Notes: generated from the letters alone by a model not told the origin. A stretch of 64,000 nucleotides of DNA from Pseudolysobacter sp964466115 (GCA_964466115.1 CAYXMH010000011.1:27395-91394); one strand, 5' to 3'; positions 1 to 8,965 are shown, counted from the stretch's first letter. Numbers and translations: made by a program.

Positions 1-1
1 T

Positions 2-442
2 AATTCTATTTTACGCCCGATTCATTATCCGCCGATCACGCAAGCGGATATTCCGAATGTACGTGCCGGTGCACACGAGGATATTAATTTCATCACGTTA
101 TTGGTCGGCGCCAGCGCAGCGGGTCTTGAGATTTTGACGCGCGAAGGGCAGTGGCTACCGGTTACCACCACGGGCGATGCGATCGTGGTCAATATTGGCG
201 ATATGCTGCAACGCTTAAGCAACCATGTTTATCCATCGACAACGCATCGTGTCACCAACCCCAAAGGGCCGCAAGCGCGCCAGCCGCGTTACTCGGTGCC
301 GTTTTTCCTGCACCCAAATCCGGATTTTTTGATTCAAACACTGCCGCAATGCATTGGCCAAGACAACCCGAATCGTTATCCCGAACCGATCCTGTCGCAC
401 GATTATTTACTCGAACGATTGCGCGAAATTCGTTTGATTTAA
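2..442 (+). CDS. 2OG-Fe(II) oxygenase, isopenicillin N synthase-like family, C-terminal part
   Basis: The frame is open from the first base of the window, so only the C-terminal ~146 residues are present. It carries the Fe(II)/2-oxoglutarate core of the isopenicillin N synthase-like dioxygenases: an H-E-D triplet (H-x-D metal ligands) in the first 30 residues, the distal histidine in a THRV segment, and an R-Y-S motif (the R-x-S that binds 2-oxoglutarate) followed by FFLHPNPD. Family members oxidise small organic substrates; which one cannot be told from a fragment. It ends in TAA 34 bases before the next gene, which is on the same strand and may be co-transcribed. Confidence 0.85.
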   Translation, partial: NSILRPIHYPPITQADIPNVRAGAHEDINFITLLVGASAAGLEILTREGQWLPVTTTGDAIVVNIGDMLQRLSNHVYPSTTHRVTNPKGPQARQPRYSVPFFLHPNPDFLIQTLPQCIGQDNPNRYPEPILSHDYLLERLREIRLI

Positions 443-476
443 TTTAATGATGCACGTTTAAGGAATACTCGAAATC

Positions 477-1172
477 ATGGCTGTAGCGCACCACCACGAA
501 ACCCACTTTGGCGCATCCGCGGTCATTAAGGACATTGTCATTGGCATGGCCGATGGCTTAACCGTACCGTTTGCTCTGGCGGCGGGTCTTTCCGGCGCGG
601 TGCTGAACAGTCACTTGGTGGTGACGGCGGGCGCGGCCGAAATTGCTGCGGGCGCCATTGCGATGGGCTTAGGGGGATACCTTGCCGCCAAAAGCGATGT
701 CGATCACTACGCCAGCGAGCGCAAGCGCGAACAATACGAAGTGCAGGAATTCGAACAAAAGGAAATCAATGAAGTCGTCGAAATTTTTTCGGAGTACGGA
801 TTAAATCAAGACGATTGTGCCCCGATCATCGCTCGCTTTCGCAGCAATCCGGAGGCCTGGGTCGATTTTATGATGCGCTATGAATTGGGGTTGGAGAAAC
901 CCGATCCACGTCGTGCCGTGCGCAGCGCGTTGACGATCGGTCTTGCCTACATCGCCGGCGGGTTGATTCCGCTTATGCCCTATGTGTTGTTGTCGGCGCC
1001 GCAGGCGGCACTCAGTGTATCGGCGCTGATGACCCTGGTGGCGCTGGCTATTTTTGGTTACGTAAAGGGACGTTTTACCGGCGTCGGGCCAATTCGTGGC
1101 GCGCTGCAAACCATGCTGATCGGGGGACTGGCGTCAACCGCGGCTTATCTTTTGGCGCGTGCGATCAGTTGA
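477..1172 (+). CDS. VIT1/CCC1 family iron/manganese transporter-like membrane protein
   Basis: This 231-residue protein has the build of the VIT1/CCC1 (DUF125) family, which moves Fe2+ or Mn2+ across membranes. A histidine-rich N-terminus precedes a first hydrophobic helix with a DG(L/M)xxP-like segment (residues ~17-40). A second helix is rich in Gly/Ala and ends in GGYLAAKS (~48-72). A long charged helix (~73-135, many Glu/Lys) corresponds to the cytosolic metal-binding domain, and three more hydrophobic helices follow. Length is normal for bacterial members. The substrate cannot be fixed from sequence alone. The gene converges with the dehydrogenase that follows. Confidence 0.88.
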   Translation: MAVAHHHETHFGASAVIKDIVIGMADGLTVPFALAAGLSGAVLNSHLVVTAGAAEIAAGAIAMGLGGYLAAKSDVDHYASERKREQYEVQEFEQKEINEVVEIFSEYGLNQDDCAPIIARFRSNPEAWVDFMMRYELGLEKPDPRRAVRSALTIGLAYIAGGLIPLMPYVLLSAPQAALSVSALMTLVALAIFGYVKGRFTGVGPIRGALQTMLIGGLASTAAYLLARAIS

Positions 1173-1197
1173 TCGCAGCGCCTTAGATTTTAAAAAA

Positions 1198-1249
1198 CCG
1201 TTCGTGCTGAGCTTGTCGAAGCACCCAACGACCAAGCTCAGGGTGAACG
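1198..1249. repeat. REP-like dispersed palindromic repeat, copy A (internally shortened)
   Basis: This lies in the convergent spacer between the VIT-like gene and the dehydrogenase. It starts with CCGTTCGTGCTGAGCTTG and ends with CAAGCTCAGGGTGAACG, an imperfect inverted repeat around a short centre. Its reverse complement matches copy B at 15214-15285, including the word GAGCTTGGTCGTTGGGTG, but lacks about 17 central bases. The third copy is at 55501-55571. The element resembles the extragenic GCTGAGCTTGTCGAAGC repeats seen in many proteobacteria. Confidence 0.75.
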
Positions 1250-1271
1250 TAAAATATCCTATCGTAAATGC

Positions 1272-2090
1272 TTAATTCTGATTGCGAAATGTCTTTGCGT
1301 GCCGATTAATCAGTTTAAGCGCAATTCCATCCGGTAAATGCTTAGCAATAAATTTAATCAAACGATTGACGCGTCCATTCACATAAACGATCCGACCGTG
1401 CTCCACCGCATCCAAACCTTGATCAACAACCTCTTCAGCGGTCATCCACATCCATTTTGGCATTTTTGCAACCTGTGGGCGGGTTCCGGTAACGTCGTGA
1501 AATTCGGAATACGTGAATCCCGGGCAAAGCGCGCAAACGTGAATGCCCAAGTGCTGATTCTCCAGCGCCAACGATTGCGAAAATTTTATAAAAAACGCTT
1601 TTGCGGCCGAGTATAACGTCTGGCTGGCGGAGCCTGGCATATACCCGGCCAAAGAAGCGACGTTGATAATGCGGCCATAACCGCGTGCTTGCATGCTCGG
1701 TAAAAACCGGTGGCACAATTCAACTGGCGCGGCCATCAATACTTGGATGAAATCCGCGTGTGCCGACCAAGGCTGGCTATCGAAACGGCCAGGCACGCCA
1801 TAACCGGCGTTGTTGATCAAAATATCGATTGCGATACCGCGACGTTCCAATTCCGCATGCAGCCACTGCGGTGTGGCAGGGTCCGCCAAATCGCTGGTGA
1901 TCACATCAACCTGTATCGAATATTGGGATTTGAGCGCATCGGCCAGCACCATCAAGCGTTCGGTACGGCGCGCCGTCAAAACCAGATGAGTGCCTTGTTT
2001 TGCCAAGGCTTGCGCGAAAGCGGCCCCAATTCCAGCGGAAGCGCCGGTAATTAAGGCGAAGCGTTGCGGTGCTTGTTTTGAAATCGTCAT
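1272..2090 (-). CDS. short-chain dehydrogenase/reductase (SDR) family oxidoreductase
   Basis: A 272-residue classical SDR with a Rossmann fold. The TGASAGIG cofactor motif is at residues 15-22, NNAGYG at 93-98, and the catalytic Ser146, Tyr160 and Lys164 are all present. The Arg pair just after beta-strand 2 (TARRTE) favours NADP(H). The C-terminal ~60 residues are basic and hydrophobic, as in SDRs that act on lipid or acyl substrates, but no substrate can be named. It is transcribed away from the RHS gene and ends facing the VIT-like gene across a repeat. Confidence 0.9.
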   Translation of the reverse strand: MTISKQAPQRFALITGASAGIGAAFAQALAKQGTHLVLTARRTERLMVLADALKSQYSIQVDVITSDLADPATPQWLHAELERRGIAIDILINNAGYGVPGRFDSQPWSAHADFIQVLMAAPVELCHRFLPSMQARGYGRIINVASLAGYMPGSASQTLYSAAKAFFIKFSQSLALENQHLGIHVCALCPGFTYSEFHDVTGTRPQVAKMPKWMWMTAEEVVDQGLDAVEHGRIVYVNGRVNRLIKFIAKHLPDGIALKLINRHAKTFRNQN

Positions 2091-2330
2091 AACGGGAGTG
2101 CCTAAATTCGATGTGTATGCTCAGAAAGAACCAGCAATCTGACTGGGCGTTATTTTGAGGCGATCAAGGTATCAAGGTAGCTCAGAGCTCTTGCTCGCGC
2201 GCCCCCATTTGTTTTGTAAACGATTGTAACGTTTAACAACGCATGTGTCGTTTTTGGGGTGACTTACACGCTTACGTAGATATGGCACGCGTGAATGCGC
2301 GTGATTTATCCGCGAGCGAGTGAAACTGTC
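2091..2330. promoter_or_regulatory. divergent promoter region between the SDR and RHS genes
   Basis: This 240-bp spacer must hold promoters in both directions. Visible structure: a direct repeat of ATCAAGGTA at about 2163-2179, and an imperfect inverted repeat at 2214-2239 (TTGTAAACG, then ACGTTTAACAA, with one bulge), a plausible operator shape. No convincing -35/-10 pair could be chosen by eye. Confidence 0.35.
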
Positions 2331-5300
2331 ATGAACCGAATGAACCGAGTGTTGGGTTGGTTGGTGGTGAGTGGTCTGTGTTTAGCGATCGGCCAAGCGC
2401 TGGCCGGAGGAACCGATCACCCCTCCGCTGGGACTACCGGCCCGAGAGCGATGAGCTGCGGCGGAGGGGCTGCACGCAACCCAGCCGGATGCGACGGACA
2501 CGGTGTGTTGAAATACGCCTTGAGTTACAGCGGGGATTTGCGCTTGTCGGACGAGCCGACCAGTTACGTGCCGGCGTACGGCCCGTGGGTGTCGTTGGGG
2601 GTGTCGATGAACGCCTCGGAGACGAAGTGGGCGGATGGGTTGCAAAGCGGGGGCTGGAACATCGGGATGTTGGGTTATGCCACCACGGTGGTATCGACCG
2701 CGACGACCCAGTACGAAGAAACGATGCCGGCGCCGGTGGCCAATGCGGTGCAGATTTATCTGCCGCAGGGCGGGTTCGAGACCTATATCTCCCCCGGCAC
2801 CTGTGCCGGAACCTCGGTGTGCGAGTTTCCCAAGGACCCGATCAGCCAAACGCAGGTTAAGCGCGCCGGCGGCAATGCCGCGGTGCTTTCCGCTTATCCG
2901 GCCGCGGTACGCGCTGAGATCCGGGATGCGCGCGCGTTTACGCGCGCCTTGCCGGGCGGTGGCTATGAGATTTACGGCGGTACACCGGATTCGATCCGCA
3001 CCGTCACAGGTGGCTACGAAGGTTGGCTCAGCGCCTTGGTCGATCGCGAAGGCTTGGTGCTGCACTTTACCTACCAGACCAGCCCACACGGTTTAAAGCG
3101 CTTGGCCTCCTTAACCGACGCCACCGGCCTTCAGACCCATTTTTACTACGCCGATAACGAACCGCGCTTTAGCGACGCCGCCCGCGTGGGTATCATCGGG
3201 ATGACTGGGGAGGATGGATTGACGTCGGTCAACCACTCCGTGGAATGGCTGTTGACCTCGATCGAAGATCCCTACCACCACGTTGCGCAGTTCACCTACC
3301 AAGACGCGTGGAGCGGCTGGGTGCTGGGTGAGCCGTTGGCGAAAATGGACCCGACGTTTATCGCCGCGATGCGCGAGCAAAGCCGCGTGTTTCGTCTGAT
3401 TCGAAGCCAAGACGTGCTGGGGGTGACCTCGCAGGTGCGCTACGACTGCGGTGCTAGAACGTTGCCGCAAAGGGTGGAGGATCTGCACGCCGGTTTTCGC
3501 TCCGGCGAGCGGCCCATCGACGAGGCGTGCGTACACCGGGTCAGCGGCGTGCCCATCGCCCCGGGCCCGGACTGGCTTCGGGTATTCGAAACGGAAACCC
3601 CCTACGGCACGACCCGCTATAAGCGCATCGACGTGCGCAGCGACCCGCAGCACCGCTTGGGCTGGATCGTGATGAACCCGGCCGGGAATATTGAATGGAA
3701 AGAGACGGTGTTCGGGATGCAAACCCCGGCGCTGCAGAACGAGCTGCGTGCGCAACTGGACCGCGGTACCGACGCCACGCGCCCGGCGCACATTCCGCCA
3801 GCGGCCTGGAACAAAGTCTTAAGAACCCCCTCGGTGGCATTTCGCACCGGGTATGGGTGGAGTTTTGCGTCGTTGTACAGCTGGTATGAGAACCCGGTGT
3901 ATTCCTCAACGGTGGACCTGTTTGCGCACGACACCCCCGCTCCGGCGATGCCGCCGTTACGTTTGGCATCGATCACGCAATACGCGCACGACTACCCGGC
4001 CGGCAGTGATCGGGCGACGATGAGCACAGTGAAAGTGTGGGAGAAGGCCCCCGGACAATCGGAAGGGGTGTATTACGGGTACGAGGACGCCAATAGCGCG
4101 GACACCTTCCGCGATCCGCCGATGGGTACGTTACCCTTAACCGGAGCAACGCGAGCGCACGCGAGTCCGAGTGTCATGGCTCGGCGCTTGGACGATGGCA
4201 CGATGCAAGCGACGTACACCCGTTACAACGATCAGGGCAATCCGACGATAACCGTGGATCCGTTGGGCCGGGCGCAGGAAATCGAGTACGCACCGAACGG
4301 GATCGATCCGATCAACGTGTACGTGGTGCGCTGGAGCGTGGATAGCTCGGGAGTCGGTACGGCCACGCGATTGACGCGCTTAAGCCATGCGGACTACAAC
4401 GGTTTGGGTCAAACCATTCGGCAGGAAGGAACCCTTCCAGGGGTGGGCACCACGATCGATTACGAAACCACCGCACCGTACCGGGTGACGGGGATTACCA
4501 ATGAATTGGGATTGCGCACGCGGTATGAGTGGACCCGAATCGGGACCGATCCTTTGACACGTACCGATCAACTGACGGTGACGTTACCGAACGGGTTGAC
4601 CTCCACCTCGACATTCCAACGCGGCTATTTGATCCGGGAAGAGGGCGAAGGCCGGGTGCGCGAGTACGCCGGGCACGATGCGTTTGGCAGAGCAGCCACC
4701 GTGTCGGTGGGTGGGGCGATCAAGGTCAGATACACGTACAACCCCAATAACCTGCTGGATCTGCAGACGATCCACAACGAGGTGGACGGCAGTGAGGTGA
4801 AGCTGTCGACGGATTATTTGGGCCGGCCGGAGTGGAGCTGGCAGATCAATGGGATGGGAGAAATACTCAGTGTCGGGTATCGGCGTTACGACCCGTCGGG
4901 GAATTTGGCGTCCCTTTGGACCAGCAATGGGACGTACTCGGAGATTGTGGGTTGGCAGTACGACCAGCTGGGAAGAGCCATTTACCGTGGGGATATGGAC
5001 GGGAGCGGCCAGGAGCTCAGATACAGCGAAGCGACCGGACGGCTCACCGCGAGCAAGGACGCAAACGAGCAATGGACGTATTACCAATACGACGCGGCGG
5101 GAGCCTTAATCAGCCAGCGTCTGAACGATCCAATGACGGGACGTGAGCTGGTGCGGATGGACTACGATCCGATCTACGGCCGATTGATGCATAAGACCGA
5201 TGAGCTTGGGATCACCGAGTACCACTACAACGATGCGCAACCGACTCGGTTGGAATGGATGGAGGAGCCGTTGGGATCCACGGGTCGCACGCGGATTACG

Positions 5301-7202
5301 CCGAGTTACGACACCGACAGTCGCAGCCCCAATCGCAGGACCGGCTGGTCGTTGACCGACAGCATGAGCAGCACCGCGCAATCGCATGTCACCACCACCT
5401 TTGACGACAGTGCGGTGGGGATGGGGCGAATCCGAAGCTATGAGAACGAGATCTTTACGGCCACGCCGAATTACGACCCGGTGGGGGCGTTAAGTTACGG
5501 TGAGTTGCACCACATCAACTACGAGATGCCGGGTACCCGGGTAGTGGGGATGCTGCAGACGATCGGGCACGCGGACACGGCGCACGATCGGATGATGAAC
5601 GAACGCAGCTATCAGACGGCCACCGGAGAACAGGTGATCTCGCACGTGAACTACGACGGCCAAGGCCGGGTAGCGGACGTGAACGGGTTGATTGAGCGAG
5701 CGACCCGAACCTACGGGTATGACGCACGCGGACAGCTCACCCAGGTGACCCGTACCGGAGCGATGGGGGAGCGTGAGAGCACCCACTACAGCTACGACCC
5801 GATGGGCAACCGCACCAACGACCGAAACGAGATGGGGACACCCATCGTAACGAATGGCACGGCCATTTATGGTCTATCGGGCCGGTTAAACACCTATCAG
5901 GACGGAAGCACGATCCGCACGGCCGAGCACGACCGGGCCGGAAACTTAACCTTCAACCCCGCCAATCAACAGCGCTACACCTGGAACGAGCAAAACCGCT
6001 TAATCCGGATCGATTACCCGAGAAAGGACGCCAAGCCCACAGCCAAGTCGATCGACTACACGCTGTTCACGTACGACAGTGAGCAGCGGATCAAGCGCGT
6101 ACAAGAGATCGAGAACGCGGTGACCACCGAAGACTGGACCTATGTGTGGGTCGGCGGTCAATTGGCGCAGAAGCGCCGGACCGACACCTTGCAAATCCAA
6201 GAAACGTACAACGCGGATGGGTATGTCCATTATAACGCGGACGGATCGACCGCGAAGTTCTTCCTGCTGCGCGATTACTTGGGCAGTGTGATCGGCAAGG
6301 CCGATGGGCAAGGGCATGTGCTGGAGCGTATCGATTACGATGCGTGGGGGCAGCCGGAACGCAGACAGATTAGAAACGAAAGCGGCACGCTCACCAGCGC
6401 CGATCCAAACGCCAGCGACTTGATGTTCGGCTACGCCGGCTACTGGGAGCACCACCGTTCCAAGCTCGCCATCACTGCGCATCGGTTCTACGATCCGAAG
6501 CTCGGGCGTTGGCTCAGCAAAGATCCGATTGCGGAGTTGGGCGGCTTAAACCTTTATGCGTATGTGGGGAACAGTCCGGTCAATGCGACCGATCCGAGTG
6601 GGTGGGTGCCTAGGGATCCAGAGCGTTGTGCGCAGGAAATACAAACGCTCAGAGGATTGATTGGAATGATGAACACGCTTGAAGTTGAAATGAAAGCAAT
6701 TGAAGTAAGAAATGGAGTGAGCGGTACTGGATTAACACACCTTCTGGCTTTCGATCGATTTTTTCGAAATATGCGGACGTCATCAACGCCCGATGCGCTT
6801 CGATATGCGTTTCTTCAGAGAAGTCTAGACGATCTCAAGGGTGGATATGGCCCAAATGATCCACCCGGCCTGATTCAGGCATCTGAGGATCGAGTAAGAA
6901 ATTACTGTGGCGATGATGATGATAACGGTCCAGATAGTGCGCAGAGAGCTGTAGGAGAGTGGGCAGAGGGCCGTTTAGGTGTTGACCCTTCTGGAATGGC
7001 GAATCGCAATGCTGATGACAGGTTCCTGGACGCCAGAGATGGTTGGATATATGGATTAGGCGATGATCCTGAGATGTCAGGTCCTGGTGCTCCCGTGGCA
7101 GTGGAATTGGGCTTGATGGCTTTCCCATTGGGTATCGAAATGGCTGTTGGTGAATTTTTTGGAGGGTTATTTGAAGGGTTTGAAATATTTGCCTTTCCCT
7201 AA
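2331..7202 (+). CDS. RHS/YD-repeat protein with signal peptide and variable C-terminal tip
   Basis: The protein is about 1,623 residues. The frame opens at 2295, but the ATG at 2331 gives a typical Sec signal peptide (MNRMNRVLGWLVVSGLCL, cleavage near QALAGG), so that start is preferred. The body contains many YD-type repeats (e.g. YDPMGNRT, YDARGQLTQVT, YDAWGQPE) and ends in the RHS core signature RFYDPKLGRWLSKDP and DPSG near 6591-6602. RHS proteins build a hollow beta-cage that holds a C-terminal effector. After DPSG a separate ~198-residue tip (6606-7199) is visibly AT-richer. It has helical segments, a CxEI start, a CG pair, an NRNAxxxFLDA motif and a hydrophobic C-terminus. No T6SS gene (VgrG, PAAR) or obvious immunity gene adjoins it. 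The tip's function is unknown. Confidence 0.9.
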   Translation: MNRMNRVLGWLVVSGLCLAIGQALAGGTDHPSAGTTGPRAMSCGGGAARNPAGCDGHGVLKYALSYSGDLRLSDEPTSYVPAYGPWVSLGVSMNASETKWADGLQSGGWNIGMLGYATTVVSTATTQYEETMPAPVANAVQIYLPQGGFETYISPGTCAGTSVCEFPKDPISQTQVKRAGGNAAVLSAYPAAVRAEIRDARAFTRALPGGGYEIYGGTPDSIRTVTGGYEGWLSALVDREGLVLHFTYQTSPHGLKRLASLTDATGLQTHFYYADNEPRFSDAARVGIIGMTGEDGLTSVNHSVEWLLTSIEDPYHHVAQFTYQDAWSGWVLGEPLAKMDPTFIAAMREQSRVFRLIRSQDVLGVTSQVRYDCGARTLPQRVEDLHAGFRSGERPIDEACVHRVSGVPIAPGPDWLRVFETETPYGTTRYKRIDVRSDPQHRLGWIVMNPAGNIEWKETVFGMQTPALQNELRAQLDRGTDATRPAHIPPAAWNKVLRTPSVAFRTGYGWSFASLYSWYENPVYSSTVDLFAHDTPAPAMPPLRLASITQYAHDYPAGSDRATMSTVKVWEKAPGQSEGVYYGYEDANSADTFRDPPMGTLPLTGATRAHASPSVMARRLDDGTMQATYTRYNDQGNPTITVDPLGRAQEIEYAPNGIDPINVYVVRWSVDSSGVGTATRLTRLSHADYNGLGQTIRQEGTLPGVGTTIDYETTAPYRVTGITNELGLRTRYEWTRIGTDPLTRTDQLTVTLPNGLTSTSTFQRGYLIREEGEGRVREYAGHDAFGRAATVSVGGAIKVRYTYNPNNLLDLQTIHNEVDGSEVKLSTDYLGRPEWSWQINGMGEILSVGYRRYDPSGNLASLWTSNGTYSEIVGWQYDQLGRAIYRGDMDGSGQELRYSEATGRLTASKDANEQWTYYQYDAAGALISQRLNDPMTGRELVRMDYDPIYGRLMHKTDELGITEYHYNDAQPTRLEWMEEPLGSTGRTRITPSYDTDSRSPNRRTGWSLTDSMSSTAQSHVTTTFDDSAVGMGRIRSYENEIFTATPNYDPVGALSYGELHHINYEMPGTRVVGMLQTIGHADTAHDRMMNERSYQTATGEQVISHVNYDGQGRVADVNGLIERATRTYGYDARGQLTQVTRTGAMGERESTHYSYDPMGNRTNDRNEMGTPIVTNGTAIYGLSGRLNTYQDGSTIRTAEHDRAGNLTFNPANQQRYTWNEQNRLIRIDYPRKDAKPTAKSIDYTLFTYDSEQRIKRVQEIENAVTTEDWTYVWVGGQLAQKRRTDTLQIQETYNADGYVHYNADGSTAKFFLLRDYLGSVIGKADGQGHVLERIDYDAWGQPERRQIRNESGTLTSADPNASDLMFGYAGYWEHHRSKLAITAHRFYDPKLGRWLSKDPIAELGGLNLYAYVGNSPVNATDPSGWVPRDPERCAQEIQTLRGLIGMMNTLEVEMKAIEVRNGVSGTGLTHLLAFDRFFRNMRTSSTPDALRYAFLQRSLDDLKGGYGPNDPPGLIQASEDRVRNYCGDDDDNGPDSAQRAVGEWAEGRLGVDPSGMANRNADDRFLDARDGWIYGLGDDPEMSGPGAPVAVELGLMAFPLGIEMAVGEFFGGLFEGFEIFAFP

Positions 7203-7256
7203 TGTTTAATCGGCGCCACCGGCCTCGATATCAACGCGTAAGGCAGTTTGACGTAG

Positions 7257-7283
7257 GGTGCAATACCCGTAGGGCATTGCACC
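7257..7283. repeat. hairpin element downstream of RHS, copy 1
   Basis: GGTGCAAT (7257-7264) pairs with ATTGCACC (7276-7283). An inner CCC pairs with GGG around a GTA loop, with one A-C mismatch between the two stems. It matches the element at 7383-7409 and, on the other strand, the one at 62937-62967. There is no T-run after it, so it is not a simple Rho-independent terminator. Confidence 0.75.
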
Positions 7284-7382
7284 GTATGCGTTGAGATCAC
7301 CCAATGATTCCACTTGCCGGCACCCATGGAAATTAAGTTTTGACAGTTCGATATGGCTTGATGCTCTCAGCAGATTTTATGC

Positions 7383-7409
7383 GGGGCAATGCCCGTAGGG
7401 CATTGCCCC
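7383..7409. repeat. perfect 12-bp hairpin downstream of RHS, copy 2
   Basis: GGGGCAATGCCC (7383-7394) pairs perfectly with GGGCATTGCCCC (7398-7409) around a 3-base GTA loop. It is the same family as copy 1. It could stabilise or end the RHS transcript, or be a small mobile REP-type element; it is not followed by a T-run. Confidence 0.8.
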
Positions 7410-7566
7410 CTACTTCGCGTAAGCGCAGCGGGGACCTGCCTACAGGCTTGCGATTGACAATGCATGCATGGCCAAACAGAGAATGCACTGACGCGGGATT
7501 GCAACTTGCTGGCTATGGGTACGACGGTTATTCTTGCGAGCTTGTTCCTTAAAGACGGCCCAAACC

Positions 7567-8325
7567 ATGCGCACCAAATTCGTTGCCGGTAATTGGAAAA
7601 TGCACGGTTCGCGCGCGCAAGCGATGGCGTTGACTCAGGCCATTGCCGACGCGCGGCCGTTATCGATCGAGATGGCCGTGTTCCCGCCGTTTCCGTATCT
7701 CGCCGAATTGACCGCAAAGTTCAACGATACCGGTCTGAATCTTGGCGGTCAGGATTGCAGTGAGTATGAGGGTGGGGCTTATACCGGTGAGGTTTCGGCG
7801 GCGATGTTGAAAGACGTGGGTTGTCGCTATGTGTTGGTCGGGCATTCGGAGCGGCGCCAATACCATGCTGAATCGAACCAGCAGGTGGCTGCGAAATTTG
7901 CGCGTGCCCAAGCGTCGGGTTTGGTGCCGATTCTGTGCGTAGGCGAAACGCTGGAACAGCGCGAGGCGGGCACCACGCAGACCATCATCGCTGCTCAGCT
8001 CGATGCCGTATTGCAGGGGTTGTCGATTTCCGCTTTTGCGCAGGCGATCGTCGCCTACGAACCGGTTTGGGCGATAGGGACGGGGCGCACCGCCAGCCCA
8101 GCCCAAGTCCAAGAAGTGCATGGCTTTATTCGTGGCAAATTGGCGAAAGACAATGCTACAATTGCGGGCTCGCTGCGCGTGCTGTATGGCGGTAGCGTGA
8201 AACCAGCGAACGCGGTGGAAATTTTCGCGCAAATCGACGTCGATGGTGGTCTGATTGGCGGTGCCTCTTTAAGCGCCGACGATTTTCTCGCCATAGGTGT
8301 TGCCGCGCAAACCGTCTCTGTTTAA
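7567..8325 (+). CDS. tpiA: triose-phosphate isomerase
   Basis: This interconverts dihydroxyacetone phosphate and glyceraldehyde 3-phosphate in glycolysis. The 252-residue frame from the ATG at 7567 starts with the family's MRTKFVAGNWKMHG; an in-frame start at 7534 would add 11 unrelated residues. The catalytic residues are visible: Asn9, Lys11, His93 in VLVGHSERR and Glu165 in YEPVWAIGTG, plus the phosphate-binding YGGSV loop near the end. It is followed by secG, the tRNA-Leu gene and nuoAB, a neighbourhood usual in this group of bacteria. Confidence 0.98.
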   Translation: MRTKFVAGNWKMHGSRAQAMALTQAIADARPLSIEMAVFPPFPYLAELTAKFNDTGLNLGGQDCSEYEGGAYTGEVSAAMLKDVGCRYVLVGHSERRQYHAESNQQVAAKFARAQASGLVPILCVGETLEQREAGTTQTIIAAQLDAVLQGLSISAFAQAIVAYEPVWAIGTGRTASPAQVQEVHGFIRGKLAKDNATIAGSLRVLYGGSVKPANAVEIFAQIDVDGGLIGGASLSADDFLAIGVAAQTVSV

Positions 8326-8354
8326 TTTCGCAGAAAAACAATATAGAATTCAAA

Positions 8355-8945
8355 ATGTTACTTAACCTTTTTAATGTAATTTACGTGCTCGTCGCCATCG
8401 CCATGATTGCGATGATTTTGTTGCAACGTGGTGCAGGTGCCCAAGCCGGTTCCGGTTTTGGCGGAGGCGCTTCCAACACCGTTTTTGGTGCGCGCGGAGC
8501 GGCAACATTTTTAACCCGCAGCACCGCAATGTTGGCTGGTGTATTTTTTTTGCTGAGCCTTGGTATGGGGATTTATCTCGGCGGCGCAAATAGCAACAAA
8601 CCGGCCGATGATCTCGGGGTTATGGGCGGAGCAGAGGTGCCTGTGGCGCCTGCGCCGGCTCCCACCACCGGTGGCGATGTGCCGGCTGTGCCTGGCGATG
8701 ACAAAGCAGCAACGCCTGCCGGGTCGGCCGAGAAGCCGGCAGCAGGAGACGCACCGGTTCAAACGATTCCTCCGGCTACCGACAAAAGTGCGGCACCAGT
8801 AGTGACACAGCCAGTAAGTACTGAGCCTGCGGCTGCACCGAAGAAAAATGCTAGCGGCAACGCAACCGATGTTTCGGCTTCAACCCTTAAGAAAAACGGC
8901 AAAGCAAAAGCAACCGAGAAACCGGAACATTCAAAAGGCAAGTAG
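8355..8945 (+). CDS. secG: SecG protein-export channel subunit with long C-terminal extension
   Basis: SecG is the small accessory subunit of the SecYEG translocon in the inner membrane. The first ~78 residues are normal: a first membrane helix, the conserved LLQRGAGAQAGSGFGGG loop with SNTVFGARG, and a second membrane helix. The rest (~115 residues) is a low-complexity tail rich in Pro, Ala, Thr and Lys, ending in KGK. E. coli SecG is about 110 residues in total, so this one (196) is nearly twice as long. It starts 29 bases after tpiA and is likely co-transcribed with it. Confidence 0.95.
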   Translation: MLLNLFNVIYVLVAIAMIAMILLQRGAGAQAGSGFGGGASNTVFGARGAATFLTRSTAMLAGVFFLLSLGMGIYLGGANSNKPADDLGVMGGAEVPVAPAPAPTTGGDVPAVPGDDKAATPAGSAEKPAAGDAPVQTIPPATDKSAAPVVTQPVSTEPAAAPKKNASGNATDVSASTLKKNGKAKATEKPEHSKGK

Positions 8946-8965
8946 GTATTATTTGAAACCTTAAA

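Larger units (their letters stand above)
7203..7566. other. spacer between RHS and tpiA, holding two hairpin repeats
   Basis: This 364-bp gap has no gene I can support. A 70-codon frame at 7340-7552 overlaps the second hairpin and has no family resemblance. The main content is two palindromes of one family at 7257-7283 and 7383-7409. The promoter for tpiA presumably lies in the last ~150 bases. Confidence 0.6.

Noticed and set aside
2382..3089. 235-codon minus-strand frame inside the RHS gene
   Set aside because: A shadow of the GC-rich RHS coding frame; Arg/His-rich composition typical of antisense frames.
7340..7552. 70-codon frame after the first RHS gene as an immunity gene
   Set aside because: It runs through the perfect hairpin repeat, has no ribosome-binding site of note and no sensible composition.
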